64,000 nt of DNA from Streptomyces clavifer (GTDB lineage: Bacteria; Actinomycetota; Actinomycetes; Streptomycetales; Streptomycetaceae): positions 310,001 to 374,000 of the forward strand of contig BMWJ01000005.1 in assembly GCA_014651175.1 (NCBI GenBank). Direction: 5' to 3'. Position numbers and translations under genes: made by a program. Under the pieces are notes generated by a model, which saw nothing but the letters and a program-made list of their open reading frames with translations, was not told the DNA's origin and ran no database searches. Positions 16,632 through 26,321 of the stretch are shown in pieces. The first letter of the stretch is position 1. Each line of letters begins with the position of its first letter.

Positions 16632-17485
16632 CGGGGACGGACCTGCTCACCCCGACGAAGGGGCGCCGCTCCCGGCGCTCCGCGACCCTCGTCGTCGGCT
16701 GCGTACTCGCCGGTGTGATCGCGCTGCTGGCCGTGGTGTCGTTCTTCTGGCTGCCCTACGACGCCGAGGACACCTCCGGCGGCCGGCTCGCCGGACCCGG
16801 TGACGGCCACCTGCTCGGCACGGACAAGCTCGGACGCGACCTGTTCACCCAGGTCATGACCGGCTCGCGCATCGCCGTCGAGGCGGGGGCCGGGTCGGTG
16901 TTCATCGCCGCTGTCCTCGGGGTCACCCTGGGCGTGCTCGCGGCATTCGCGCAGGGCTGGCTGGACGACACCCTCTCCGCGTTCCTCGACATCCTCATCG
17001 CCTTCCCGACGCTGCTGCTGGCCATGCTCATCGTCGCCGCACGGTCGGCGACCCTCGGCTCCGCGATCCTGGCGATCGGCCTCGCGCAGAGCGCGGTCGT
17101 CGCGCGGCTGGTGCGCATCCTGGTCAAGCGGGTCCTGGCGCAGGACTACATCACCGCCGCCCGTACCTCCGGTACCTCCTGGCCGCGTTCGGTCCTCTTC
17201 CACGTCCTGCCCAACATCTGGCCCACCCTGGTGGTCAACCTCGCCCTGCAGTTCGGGCTCGCCGTGCTCGCCGAGGCAGGGCTGTCCTACCTGGGTCTCG
17301 GGGCCCCGCCGCCCAACGCCTCCTGGGGCCGCATGCTCCAGGAAGCCCAGGCCACCTTCACCACGGCGCCGGCCGGAGCGCTGGCCCCCGGCATCCTGCT
17401 CGTACTGCTCGTCATCGGCGTGAACCTCATCGCCGACGGCCTGCGTGACACCCTCGACCCGGCCACCCGACGGAGGCGTACGTGA
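16628..17485 (+). CDS. ABC transporter permease (DppC/OppC type)
   Basis: 285 residues; overlaps the previous gene by four bases (ATGA). A basic N-terminus leads to helix 1; the phrase GDGHLLGTDKLGRDLFTQVMTGSRI is the hallmark of DppC-type permeases. The EAA loop is DYITAARTSGTSWPRSVLFHVLPNIWPTL. The late helix has LSYLGLGAPPPNASWGRML, also characteristic of the family. It pairs with the DppB-type permease to form the channel of the oligopeptide-type importer. Confidence 0.9.
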   Translation: MTGTDLLTPTKGRRSRRSATLVVGCVLAGVIALLAVVSFFWLPYDAEDTSGGRLAGPGDGHLLGTDKLGRDLFTQVMTGSRIAVEAGAGSVFIAAVLGVTLGVLAAFAQGWLDDTLSAFLDILIAFPTLLLAMLIVAARSATLGSAILAIGLAQSAVVARLVRILVKRVLAQDYITAARTSGTSWPRSVLFHVLPNIWPTLVVNLALQFGLAVLAEAGLSYLGLGAPPPNASWGRMLQEAQATFTTAPAGALAPGILLVLLVIGVNLIADGLRDTLDPATRRRRT

Positions 17486-18282
17486 CTCTCCTCGACGTAC
17501 GCGGACTGACCGTCCGCGCAGCCGACGGGCGGACCCTGGTCGACGACCTGTCCTTCACCGTGGCCGGCGGTGAACGGCTCGGCCTCATCGGGGAGTCCGG
17601 CTCCGGCAAGTCCCTGACGACGCTCGCGGTGCTCGGACTGCTGCCCGACGGCATGACCTCCACGGGCAGCGTGGAACTGGCCGGGACGCAGACGGTGGGC
17701 GCCACCGAGAAGCGGCTCTCCGCCGTCCGCGGGCGGGACGCGGCCGTGGTCTTCCAGGAGCCGCTGACCGCACTGGACCCGCTGATGCGGCTCGGCCGCC
17801 AGATCGCCGAGCCGATCGCCCGCCGCACCGGCCTCCGGGGCAAGCAGCTGCGCGGGGCCGTCCGCGACGCCCTCGAGAAGGTACGGCTGCCCGAGCCCGA
17901 CCGCATCTCCCGGGCCTTCGCACACGAGGTCTCCGGGGGCCAGCGCCAGCGCGTCGCCCTCGCGATGGCGCTGGCCTGTGAGCCGAAGCTGCTCATCGCC
18001 GATGAGCCCACCACGGCCCTGGACGTGTCCGTGCAGGCCGAGATGCTGGAACTGATCGACGGCTTGGTCCAGGAGCGGGAGATGGCCGTGCTCTTCGTCA
18101 GTCACGACCTGGCCGTCGTGTCCAGGGTCACCGACCGGGTGCTGGTCATGAAGGACGGCCGGGCCGTCGAGCAGGGCGCGGTGCACGACATCGTGCGCGC
18201 GCCTCGCGAGGAGTACACCAGGGCACTGGTCGCCAGTGCCCGGCAGCTGGAGTCCGCCCTGGACCTGAGGAGCCCGCGATGA
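17482..18282 (+). CDS. ABC transporter ATP-binding protein (DppD/OppD type)
   Basis: 266 residues from a GTG that overlaps the previous stop by four bases. Walker A GESGSGKS, Q-loop VVFQEPLTALDPLMRLGRQI, signature SGGQRQRVALAMAL, Walker B LLIADEPTTALD and H-loop VSHD are all present. It is shorter than classical DppD because it lacks the C-terminal iron-sulfur/oligopeptide extension. It energises transport together with the next ATPase. Confidence 0.92.
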   Translation: MTLLDVRGLTVRAADGRTLVDDLSFTVAGGERLGLIGESGSGKSLTTLAVLGLLPDGMTSTGSVELAGTQTVGATEKRLSAVRGRDAAVVFQEPLTALDPLMRLGRQIAEPIARRTGLRGKQLRGAVRDALEKVRLPEPDRISRAFAHEVSGGQRQRVALAMALACEPKLLIADEPTTALDVSVQAEMLELIDGLVQEREMAVLFVSHDLAVVSRVTDRVLVMKDGRAVEQGAVHDIVRAPREEYTRALVASARQLESALDLRSPR

Positions 18283-19043
18283 CACCCGTACTGGAGCTGA
18301 AGGACGCCGCGGTGCGCTACCGGGGGACGGCGGTCGATGTGGTGCGGGACGTCTCCCTCACCGTCGAGCCGGGCGAGAGCCTCGCCCTGGTCGGTGAGTC
18401 GGGCGCGGGCAAGACAACGCTGCTGCGCCTGCTGCTGGGACTGACGCGGCCCACGGCCGGCACCGTGCGTTTCGACGGCGCCGGCCTCGAGCCGCGCGAC
18501 CGCGAACAGATGCGCCGCTTCCGGCGCAGCGTGCAGTGCGTGTTCCAGGACCCGTACTCCTCGCTCGATCCCAGCCGGCGGGTCGGCGCGATCGTGGCGG
18601 AACCGTTGCGCTCCCTCGGTCTCGACACCCGGTCCACCGCGGCGCCCAAGGTGGCCGCGGCGCTGGAGCGCGTCGGTCTCCAGGCGGACGCCGTCGACCG
18701 CTACCCCCACGAGTTCTCCGGTGGGCAGCGGCAGCGCATCGCCATCGCCCGTGCCACGGTCTGCGACCCCCGCGTCCTGCTGGCCGACGAGCCGGTCAGC
18801 GCGCTGGACGTCACCACCCGGGTGAAGGTCGTCGACCTGCTGGCGGAGCTGAAGCACGAGCGGGGGCTGACGCTGGTGATGGTCTCCCACGACCTGTCGG
18901 TCGTGGCCTCCCTGTGCGAGCGCACCGCCGTGCTCGAGCGCGGCCGGGTCGTCGAGCTGGGCGCCACATCCCAGGTGCTCGGTGCGCCGGCGCACCCCTA
19001 CACCCGCCGGTTGATCGAGAGTGTGCCCCGGCTTCCCGTCTGA
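18279..19043 (+). CDS. ABC transporter ATP-binding protein (DppF/OppF type)
   Basis: 254 residues; the ATG overlaps the stop of the first ATPase gene by four bases. Walker A GESGAGKTT, Q-loop CVFQDPYSSLDPSRRV, signature SGGQRQRIAIARAT, Walker B VLLADEPVSALD and H-loop VSHD. The phrase following the Q-loop is typical for DppF. This is the last gene of the operon DUF1684-SBP-permease-permease-ATPase-ATPase, a complete importer. Confidence 0.92.
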   Translation: MTPVLELKDAAVRYRGTAVDVVRDVSLTVEPGESLALVGESGAGKTTLLRLLLGLTRPTAGTVRFDGAGLEPRDREQMRRFRRSVQCVFQDPYSSLDPSRRVGAIVAEPLRSLGLDTRSTAAPKVAAALERVGLQADAVDRYPHEFSGGQRQRIAIARATVCDPRVLLADEPVSALDVTTRVKVVDLLAELKHERGLTLVMVSHDLSVVASLCERTAVLERGRVVELGATSQVLGAPAHPYTRRLIESVPRLPV

Positions 19044-19081
19044 CCCCGGCCGTCTGTCGCCGTGCCGGCACGGCCGCGCCG

Positions 19082-19393
<312 letters not shown>

Positions 19394-19535
19394 CTAGCGG
19401 GTGCGTCCCCGGGACCGGGCCCGTACAGCGGGGGAGGGCGCGGGCCGGGTGTCCCCGGTGGGCGAGCCGGTCTCTGTTCGGCGACGGTGTCCGCGTGTCC
19501 GCGTGTCCGTGGAGCGGGTGCATAGGATCGCGGAC

Positions 19536-20279
19536 ATGGCACTGCGACCTGTTCAGGTGAACATCAAGGCTCTTGACGACTCGCTGGTGGGCCGGTTCTG
19601 GGCGGAGGCGCTCGGCTGGGGTGTTTCCAGCGAAGGGCCGGGCGTGACGAACGTGGAACCCGGAGCAGGCTTCGTCTGGCCGGACCCGGTCGCCGTATGC
19701 ATCGACGTCGTCACCGTGCCGGAACCCAAGGCGGCGTCGAAGAACCGCGTGCACCTCGACCTCGCCACCACTTCCGCGGCCCATCAGGCGGAGTTGGTCG
19801 CGCGCCTCCGGGCACTCGGTGCGACACCTGCCGATGTGGGCCAGGGCGACGTGCTGTTCCAGGTTCTCGCGGACCCGGAGGGCAACGAGTTCTGCGTGCT
19901 GGAGCCTCGGGAGATCTATCGGGACACCGGACCGATCGCCGTGGTGGTGGTCGACTGTGTGGATCCGCGGGTCATGGCCCGGTTCTGGGGGGAGGCCTTG
20001 GACTGGAGCCTGCACGAGGTGACCGACGACCATGCGGTGTTGCGCTCCACCGCGGGCGTCGGCCCGTACCTCGAGTTCCTTCGCACGCCCGGCGTGAAGA
20101 CCGTGCCGGACCGCGTCCACCTCGACCTGCTGCCGTACCCCGGCGACGATCAGAAGGTGGAAGCGGCCCGGCTGCGGGCCCTCGGCGCCACAGACCTCGA
20201 CCTCGGCCAGGGCGACGTCCCATGGATGTGCCTGGCCGACCCGGAGGGCCACGAGTTCTGCATCCTCGGCACCTCCTGA
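19536..20279 (+). CDS. Tandem VOC-superfamily (glyoxalase-like) protein
   Basis: 247 residues from the ATG at 19536; upstream codons in frame have no ribosome site. Two copies of a glyoxalase-like module lie head to tail: each has a FWAEALGW- or FWGEALDW-type phrase, then RVHLDL, RLRALGAT and DPEGNEFCVL or DPEGHEFCIL. The two halves together would form one VOC active-site barrel. The usual metal ligands (His, Glu) seem only partly conserved, so it may be a binding protein rather than an enzyme. It stands alone between the CsoR-like gene and a secreted protein gene. No substrate can be assigned. Confidence 0.82.
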   Translation: MALRPVQVNIKALDDSLVGRFWAEALGWGVSSEGPGVTNVEPGAGFVWPDPVAVCIDVVTVPEPKAASKNRVHLDLATTSAAHQAELVARLRALGATPADVGQGDVLFQVLADPEGNEFCVLEPREIYRDTGPIAVVVVDCVDPRVMARFWGEALDWSLHEVTDDHAVLRSTAGVGPYLEFLRTPGVKTVPDRVHLDLLPYPGDDQKVEAARLRALGATDLDLGQGDVPWMCLADPEGHEFCILGTS

Positions 20280-20356
20280 TGCCGAGCCATCGGTGCTGTC
20301 AGCAGTCGGTCACGGCCATGCTCGGGGCGCGCGGCGCGAGGCCGCGGCCCGGTCCC

Positions 20357-22081
20357 TCAGGGCGACGCCTTCGTGCAGGCGGTGGCCGAGCCCTGGCTGA
20401 TGCAGGCCCGCACGTAGCGGCCGGACGTGGCTCTCATCTCCGCGTCACCCGCGACCTTCTCGTACGAGCCGTCCGGCTTCCTGTCCTCGAGCCAGACGGT
20501 CGCGCCCTGGGCGGCCGAGTGCGCCCAGGCGTAGTAGTCGGAGACAGACCAGTCCGGGCGGGAGCCGCTGAGTGTGACGGCTGCGCCACCGGGGAGCACC
20601 GCCGTCGCCCAGTCTGTGGCCACGGACGTCCACTTCGTGACCGAGGCAGGCTTCACGCCTTCACAGGCCTCGCCCGGGGCACAGGGGCCCACCGGCCCCT
20701 CCTCGGCAGTCATGTACATGTTGTTGCCCTGGTGGGTGGCGAAGGCCCAGTTCCTGCCGTCGACGACCAGCCCGGCGATCTTTCCACCGGACAACGGGTC
20801 GAGGGGCGTCATCCTCGTCGTTCCGGATGCGGTCAGCCTGGTGCCCGGCAGGGGCACCGGGCGCTGGGCGCGTGAGTCGACGCCGGTCGCGGTGTGCGTC
20901 ATCAAGGTGGCGGAGACCCCGGCGCGGCCGGGCGGGAGCTCGGCCTCACCCCAGTAGTACAGGTGGTACGGGTCCCAGGCCGGGCGGCCCTCGTAGATCT
21001 TCAGCCTGCCGCCCTGGTAGATGTCGGCGTCCTCCACCTGACGGGGCTCGTAGTTCGGCATCCACTCGGTGACGCTCGCCGGATCCACGTCCCGGCAGGG
21101 CAGCACCGCACAGGGCGCCTCGGTGGGCGCGGTCGTCGCCGCGTCGGGGTCTCGCGTGCAGGCGGTGCCGGTGCTGTCGCTGACGCACGCCCGCAGCTCC
21201 GGCAGCCACGAGTAGGCCCGGGTCGAGCCGGATTCCGTGCGCGAGGCACCCTCGGGCGTGAACTCCGTGTACACCTCGCCCCAGCGGCCGGCGCCCTGCC
21301 AGGCCTCCAGCCAGAATCTGCCGCCTGCCGGCAGTTCGCCCTCCGCCCAGCCGAGGTAACTCCCCTGCTTCAGGCGCCCGTCGGCCTTCTGCACCGAGGC
21401 GCCGGACGGTAGCTGGACTCGGTCGTACGGGGAGCGCTCGACGTAGGACCAGTCCGACACCGGGATCGCTTCCGGGTCGGCGTCCGAGCACCAGCCCGCG
21501 CAGGGGCCGACGGACTCCACCTCCGACGTCGTGGCGTTGACGCACCCGGTCTCTCTGCCGTCGGTCACGCAGGCGCCGTTCGCGTGGACGACTCCGTAGC
21601 GCGTCGTGTCGTACACGTACATGCCCGTGGTGCCGCTGCTGTCCCGGTACGAGCGAGGATGCTCGAGTGCCGACTCGATGTTGATTCCGTCACCGAGATT
21701 CTCCTCGGTCTTCAGCCACCCCCGCCCCTTGTCGGCCCCGACACCGCTGAGCTGCACCTCGGCCCAGGAGTAGACCCAGCCGGCCGTGTCCCAGGCGGGC
21801 CTGCCCGTGTACAGCTTGATGCGCGTGCCCGAGGCGAGAACCGCCTCCTTCACCAGCTTCGGCGCTCCGCCCGACTGCCACGCGGTGACGGCCCCGGGGT
21901 CGGACCCCTGGCACGGCAACTGCGGACACGGCGCCGGACCGACGGCGCGCGTCACCGCCGCCGCCACGGGCGTGGTCAGCAGTGTGGCACCCAGGGCGAG
22001 AACGGCAAGTGGGACAACCCGCTTCCGTAACCGTCTCCACAAGCCGCGACGTGCTCCCCGGAATTCCTCCGTGCTGTTCAT
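20357..22081 (-). CDS. Secreted protein of four cysteine-paired repeat units, function unknown
   Basis: 574 residues; the ATG at 22079-22081 has GGAGGGGG six bases upstream. Signal peptide: basic RRLRKR then a hydrophobic stretch (about 22-42). The mature part has four divergent units beginning near residues 52, 194, 324 and 467, each opening with a Cys pair 4-6 apart (PCPQLPC, PCAGWC, PCAVLPC, PCAPGEAC) followed by DPxxVTxW-like text. Units 1, 2 and 4 close with ACVTDGRETGC, ACVSDSTGTAC and ACISQGSATAC. In between are WAE/WGEAEL strands and PAWD. This suggests small disulfide-bonded beta domains, perhaps binding modules. I recognise no family. A TTA codon at residue 18 suggests bldA control. 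Confidence 0.8.
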   Translation of the reverse strand: MNSTEEFRGARRGLWRRLRKRVVPLAVLALGATLLTTPVAAAVTRAVGPAPCPQLPCQGSDPGAVTAWQSGGAPKLVKEAVLASGTRIKLYTGRPAWDTAGWVYSWAEVQLSGVGADKGRGWLKTEENLGDGINIESALEHPRSYRDSSGTTGMYVYDTTRYGVVHANGACVTDGRETGCVNATTSEVESVGPCAGWCSDADPEAIPVSDWSYVERSPYDRVQLPSGASVQKADGRLKQGSYLGWAEGELPAGGRFWLEAWQGAGRWGEVYTEFTPEGASRTESGSTRAYSWLPELRACVSDSTGTACTRDPDAATTAPTEAPCAVLPCRDVDPASVTEWMPNYEPRQVEDADIYQGGRLKIYEGRPAWDPYHLYYWGEAELPPGRAGVSATLMTHTATGVDSRAQRPVPLPGTRLTASGTTRMTPLDPLSGGKIAGLVVDGRNWAFATHQGNNMYMTAEEGPVGPCAPGEACEGVKPASVTKWTSVATDWATAVLPGGAAVTLSGSRPDWSVSDYYAWAHSAAQGATVWLEDRKPDGSYEKVAGDAEMRATSGRYVRACISQGSATACTKASP

Positions 22082-22462
22082 CGCATCCCCCTCCACGTGG
22101 TGACCGCATGACCCACGCGATGCAACTCCCCGTCACTCTCCCCTTACTCTCGCGGGCGTCTTGCCCCGGGCGGCCCCCGCCGGGACGGCGCCGAGCCGGG
22201 CCGATGCGGCTCATGGGCGGTGACCGTGTGAGGACCGTTGACAAAACTAGGGCCTGCTAGAAACCTGTCACCTCAGATCCGCAAAATATTGACTGCATCA
22301 CTCAAAATCCTCAGTAGTGCGCGCGAATTTTCGGCAAGTGGACTTCTCTGCCCCCTGCGGGCGTCCCTGATCGTCCCCGTCCGCGTACCGCCGGCCCGCA
22401 CCCGGCCGACGGCGCGTCGACGTGCACCTCCGGTCCCGCGGCCCCACGGAAACGAGGACAGC
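22082..22462. promoter_or_regulatory. Divergent promoter region between two secreted-protein genes
   Basis: About 380 bases without a gene. The segment 22238-22330 is strikingly AT-rich for this DNA. TTGACA occurs at 22238-22243, a possible -35 for the glucanase on the right, but no good -10 sits at 17 bases (TAGAAA is at 14). Confidence 0.4.
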
Positions 22463-25400
22463 ATGAGATGGAAGCAACTCGGACGGCGGTTCGCCGTCGG
22501 TGCGGTGACCGCCGCACTGATGACCGTCGGGCTCCTGCCGGTCGCCGCCTCGGCGGCCGTCCCGAGCCCCGACCTGGCTCTCGGCAAGCAGGCGGCGGCG
22601 AGCGGGTCGCACGGCGCCTACGTGGCGTCGAACGTCACCGACGGCAGCGGGCAGACGTACTGGGAGAGTCCCGGAGCCTTCCCGCAGTGGGTCCGGATCG
22701 ACCTGGGCAACGAGTTCGACGTCGACCGGGTGGTCCTGAAACTGCCCAACACGTGGGAGGCGCGGACCCAGACGCTCGGCGTCCAGGGAAGCACTGACGG
22801 GAGCGGCTTCCGTACCTTGTCGGCCTCTGCCGCCCGGCTGTTCAGCCCGGAGACGGGCAACACCGTCACCATCGACTTCACCACCGAGCGGGTGCGGTAC
22901 ATCCGTGTGCAGGTGACCGCCAACACCGGCTGGAACGCCGCTCAGCTCTCCCAGGTCGAGGTCCACGGCGCGGGTGGCGGGGACGATCCCGGCCCGCCGG
23001 CCCCGGACGGCTCCAACCTGGCGCTGAACAAGCCGATCGAGGCGTCGTCGTACACCCAGACCTACGTCGTCGCCCACGCCAACGACGACAAGACCGGCAC
23101 GTACTGGGAGGCGAACGGTCACCCCTCCACGCTCACGGTGAAGCTCGGTGCCGACGCCGACATCGAGGCCGTCGTCGTCAAGCTCTCCCCTGATCAGGCA
23201 TGGGCGACCCGGACGCAGAGCGTCCAGGTGCTCGGCCGCGCGCAGTCCGCCACAGCGTTCACCTCACTGAAGGACCGGGCCGATTACGTGTTCGACCCGT
23301 CCGGCAACCAGAACACGGTGACGATCCCGGTCAGCGGCCGGCACGCGGACGTCCGGCTCACGTTCTTCCCCAACACCGGTGCTCCCGGCGCGCAGGTCGC
23401 CGAGATCCAGGTCGTCGGGACCGCCGCCCCCAACCCCGACCTGACCGTCTCCGACCTGACGTGGTCACCCGCCACGCCCTCCGAGAAGGACGACGTCACG
23501 GTGAACGCCACCGTGCGCAACACGGGTACGGCGGCGGCCGCCGCGACGACGGTCGACGTCAGCCTCGAGGGCCAGGTCGCCGGCAGCGCTCCCGTGAGCG
23601 GCCTCGCCGCCGGAGCGTCGGTCACCGTGCCGGTCGCCGTCGGCAAGCGGCCCATGGGTACGTACGGAGTCTCGGCGGTGGTCGACCCGAGCGACACGGT
23701 CGTCGAGCAGGACAACAGCAACAACAGCCGCACGGCCGCGTCGAAGCTCGTGGTGGGACAGAGCCCCGGCCCCGACCTGGAGGTGCTCGGCATCACGTCC
23801 AGCCCGGCGAACCCCGCCGTGGGCGCGGCCGTCACCTTCACGGTGTCCGTGCACAACCGCGGCACCACGGCGGTGAGCCCGTCCACGGTCACCCGTCTTC
23901 TGGTGGAGGGCACCACGCTGAACGGCGCGACCGGGGCCGTTCCCGCCGGAGGCACGGTCACCGTGCCCATCGGCGGGACCTGGACAGCGAAGAGCGGCGG
24001 GGCCAATCTGACCGCAACCGCCGACGCGACGGGTGTCGTCGCCGAGACGAACGAGGACAACAACGTCTTCGCGCGCGCCATCGTGGTAGGCCGCGGGGCC
24101 GCTGTCCCGTACACCGAGTACGAGGCGGAACAGGCTTCCTACCAGGGCACGCTGCTGAAGACCGACCAGAAGCGCACCTTCGGGCACACCAACTTCGCCA
24201 CGGAGTCCTCGGGCCGGGAGTCGGTGCGGCTGAACACCTCCGGCCAGTACGTCGAGGTCACCTCGACCGTGCCGTCGAATTCGATCGTTGTCCGCAACTC
24301 CATTCCCGACGCCCCCGGTGGCGGCGGAACCGAGGCCACGATCAGCCTGTACATCGACGGCAGCTTCGCCCGGAAACTCACCCTCTCCTCCAAGCACAGC
24401 TGGCTCTACGGTGACACGGACAGCCCGGAGGGCCTGACCAACCGGCCGCAGGCGGACGCCCGCAGGCTGTTCGACGAGTCCAACGCCCTGCTCGGCCGCA
24501 CCTACCCCGCCGGCACGAAGTTCCGTCTCCAGCGCGACGCGGGTGACTCGGCGTCCTTCTACGTCATCGACCTCGTCGACCTGGAGCAGGTCGCGCCGCC
24601 GGCCGCCCAGCCGGGCGGTTGCGCCTCGATCACCGCCTACGGAGCTGTCCCCAACGACGGAATCGACGACACGGACGCCATCCAGCGGGCAGTGACGGCC
24701 GACCAGAACGGCGACATCGGCTGTGTGTGGATTCCGCCGGGGCAGTGGCGCCAGGAGCAGAAGATCCTGACCGACGACCCGCTGAACCGGGGGCAGTTCA
24801 ACCAGGTCGGCATCCGGGACGTCACGATCCGGGGTGCGGGCATGTGGCACTCCCAGCTGTACACCCTCACCCAGCCCCAGGACGCGGGCGGCATCAACCA
24901 CCCGCACGAGGGGAACTTCGGCTTCGACATCGACGACAACACCAGGATCTCGGACCTGGCCATCTTCGGCTCGGGCACCATCCGGGGCGGCGACGGCAAC
25001 GCGGAGGGCGGAGTCGGCCTGAACGGACGCTTCGGCGAGGACACCAGGATCACGAACGTGTGGATGGAGCACATGAACGTGGGCGTGTGGGTCGGCCGCG
25101 ACTACGACAACATCCCTGCCCTCTGGGGGCCCGGCGACGGCGTCGAGTTCACCGGCATGCGGATTCGCAACACCTACGCGGACGGCATCAACTTCGCCAA
25201 CGGAACGCGGAATTCGACGGTGTTCAACTCCTCCTTCAGGAACACCGGTGACGACTCGCTGGCCGTGTGGTCGAGCAAGTACGTGAAGAACCCCTCGGTG
25301 GACATCGGGCACGACAACCACTTCCGCAACAACACGATCCAGCTGCCCTGGCGGGCGAACGGCATCGCGGTCTACGGGGGCTACGGCAACACGATCGAGA

Positions 25401-25858
25401 ACAACATCATCTCCGACACGATGAACTACCCCGGCATCATGCTGGCGACGGACCACGACCCGCTGCCCTTCTCCGGGCAGACACTGATCGCCAACAACGC
25501 CCTGCACCGCACCGGCGGGGCGTTCTGGGGCGAGGCGCAGGAGTTCGGAGCCATCACCTTGTTCGCGGCAGGCCCGGACATCCCGGGCGTCACGATCCGC
25601 GACACCGACATCCACGACTCGACCTACGACGGTATCCAGTTCAAGTCGGGTGGCGGATCCGTCCCCGGGGCGAAGATCTCGAACGTCCGGATCGACAACT
25701 CGGTCAACGGGTCCGGCATCCTGGCCCACGGAGGCGCACGGGGGAGCGCCACCCTGACCGATGTGACCATCACCGGCTCGGCCGACGGCGACATCGAGAT
25801 CGAACCCGGCTCGCAGTTCGTCCTCAACGGCGGCGCCGGTCCGGCGGCCCGGAGATAG
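22463..25858 (+). CDS. Secreted modular GH87 alpha-1,3-glucanase (mycodextranase type)
   Basis: 1131 residues from the ATG at 22463. Signal peptide about 1-32 ending AASA. Then two discoidin/F5-8-type C (CBM32-like) domains (about 35-175 and 185-315), two CARDB domains (about 325-540), a beta-sandwich module (about 550-710) and a right-handed beta-helix catalytic domain (about 715-1131). The catalytic part has DGINFANG and NTGDDSLAVW; Asp907, Asp930 and Asp931 match the spacing of the GH87 catalytic aspartates. GH87 enzymes cut alpha-1,3-glucan or nigeran, polymers of fungal walls. The binding domains presumably hold the enzyme on insoluble glucan. It is divergent from the four-repeat secreted protein gene. 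Confidence 0.85.
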   Translation: MRWKQLGRRFAVGAVTAALMTVGLLPVAASAAVPSPDLALGKQAAASGSHGAYVASNVTDGSGQTYWESPGAFPQWVRIDLGNEFDVDRVVLKLPNTWEARTQTLGVQGSTDGSGFRTLSASAARLFSPETGNTVTIDFTTERVRYIRVQVTANTGWNAAQLSQVEVHGAGGGDDPGPPAPDGSNLALNKPIEASSYTQTYVVAHANDDKTGTYWEANGHPSTLTVKLGADADIEAVVVKLSPDQAWATRTQSVQVLGRAQSATAFTSLKDRADYVFDPSGNQNTVTIPVSGRHADVRLTFFPNTGAPGAQVAEIQVVGTAAPNPDLTVSDLTWSPATPSEKDDVTVNATVRNTGTAAAAATTVDVSLEGQVAGSAPVSGLAAGASVTVPVAVGKRPMGTYGVSAVVDPSDTVVEQDNSNNSRTAASKLVVGQSPGPDLEVLGITSSPANPAVGAAVTFTVSVHNRGTTAVSPSTVTRLLVEGTTLNGATGAVPAGGTVTVPIGGTWTAKSGGANLTATADATGVVAETNEDNNVFARAIVVGRGAAVPYTEYEAEQASYQGTLLKTDQKRTFGHTNFATESSGRESVRLNTSGQYVEVTSTVPSNSIVVRNSIPDAPGGGGTEATISLYIDGSFARKLTLSSKHSWLYGDTDSPEGLTNRPQADARRLFDESNALLGRTYPAGTKFRLQRDAGDSASFYVIDLVDLEQVAPPAAQPGGCASITAYGAVPNDGIDDTDAIQRAVTADQNGDIGCVWIPPGQWRQEQKILTDDPLNRGQFNQVGIRDVTIRGAGMWHSQLYTLTQPQDAGGINHPHEGNFGFDIDDNTRISDLAIFGSGTIRGGDGNAEGGVGLNGRFGEDTRITNVWMEHMNVGVWVGRDYDNIPALWGPGDGVEFTGMRIRNTYADGINFANGTRNSTVFNSSFRNTGDDSLAVWSSKYVKNPSVDIGHDNHFRNNTIQLPWRANGIAVYGGYGNTIENNIISDTMNYPGIMLATDHDPLPFSGQTLIANNALHRTGGAFWGEAQEFGAITLFAAGPDIPGVTIRDTDIHDSTYDGIQFKSGGGSVPGAKISNVRIDNSVNGSGILAHGGARGSATLTDVTITGSADGDIEIEPGSQFVLNGGAGPAARR

Positions 25859-25865
25859 ACCCCCT

Positions 25866-25912
25866 GTCCGGTTGCCTCGGGCCGGGCGCAACCGGACCCG
25901 AGGCAACCGGAC
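25866..25912. terminator. Hairpin after the GH87 gene
   Basis: GTCCGGTTGCCTCGG (25866-25880) is repeated exactly inverted at 25898-25912 with a 17-base loop. It starts seven bases after the stop. The rest of the spacer to 26144 shows nothing else. Confidence 0.7.
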
Positions 25913-26144
25913 CCGACCGGGGCGCGTCCGGCACGCTGTCGGAGCGTGCCGGGCCGGTCCGGGCCCGGGTGGGCCGGAGGATCACGGGACGTCGCTCGTC
26001 GCAGCGGTGGAGGCGGGGGAGCGGTGGCGGCACCGGACGTGCACGGGGAGTGTCGACAGTGCCGCACGGCTGCCCCGCCGAACCTCCGCAGGGCGGGGCA
26101 GCTCCCGTACCGGAACGTGGTCAGCCACTCAACCACTCAGCCGG

Positions 26145-26321
26145 TCAGCGCCGACGGGGCCGGGCCTGGAGGCCGCTGCCGACGCCCGCCACGTGCAGAG
26201 CCAGCAGAGTCAGTCCGATCAGCATGACGTTCACCGAGGCGAAGACCTCGTTGGTGGAGAGGTCGGCGGCGTTGATCAGGAAAGCGATGAAGAACAGTAC
26301 TGCCGCGGCTATACCCAGCAT
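26145..26321 (-). CDS. Small two-helix membrane protein
   Basis: 58 residues; the ATG at 26319-26321 has AAGGAG eight bases upstream. Two membrane helices (about 2-15 and 27-46) separated by a short polar loop (NAADLSTNEVFASV), with a basic QARPRRR tail. Such small hydrophobic proteins are common in Streptomyces, and no function is known. It is monocistronic and divergent from the FG-GAP protein gene. Confidence 0.75.
   Translation of the reverse strand: MLGIAAAVLFFIAFLINAADLSTNEVFASVNVMLIGLTLLALHVAGVGSGLQARPRRR

Noticed and set aside
23465-25906. An 813-codon open frame on the minus strand opposite the GH87 gene
   Set aside because: It is a GC-driven shadow with low-complexity Arg/Gly/Val/Asp-rich text, no motifs and no ribosome site, against a strongly supported gene on the other strand.
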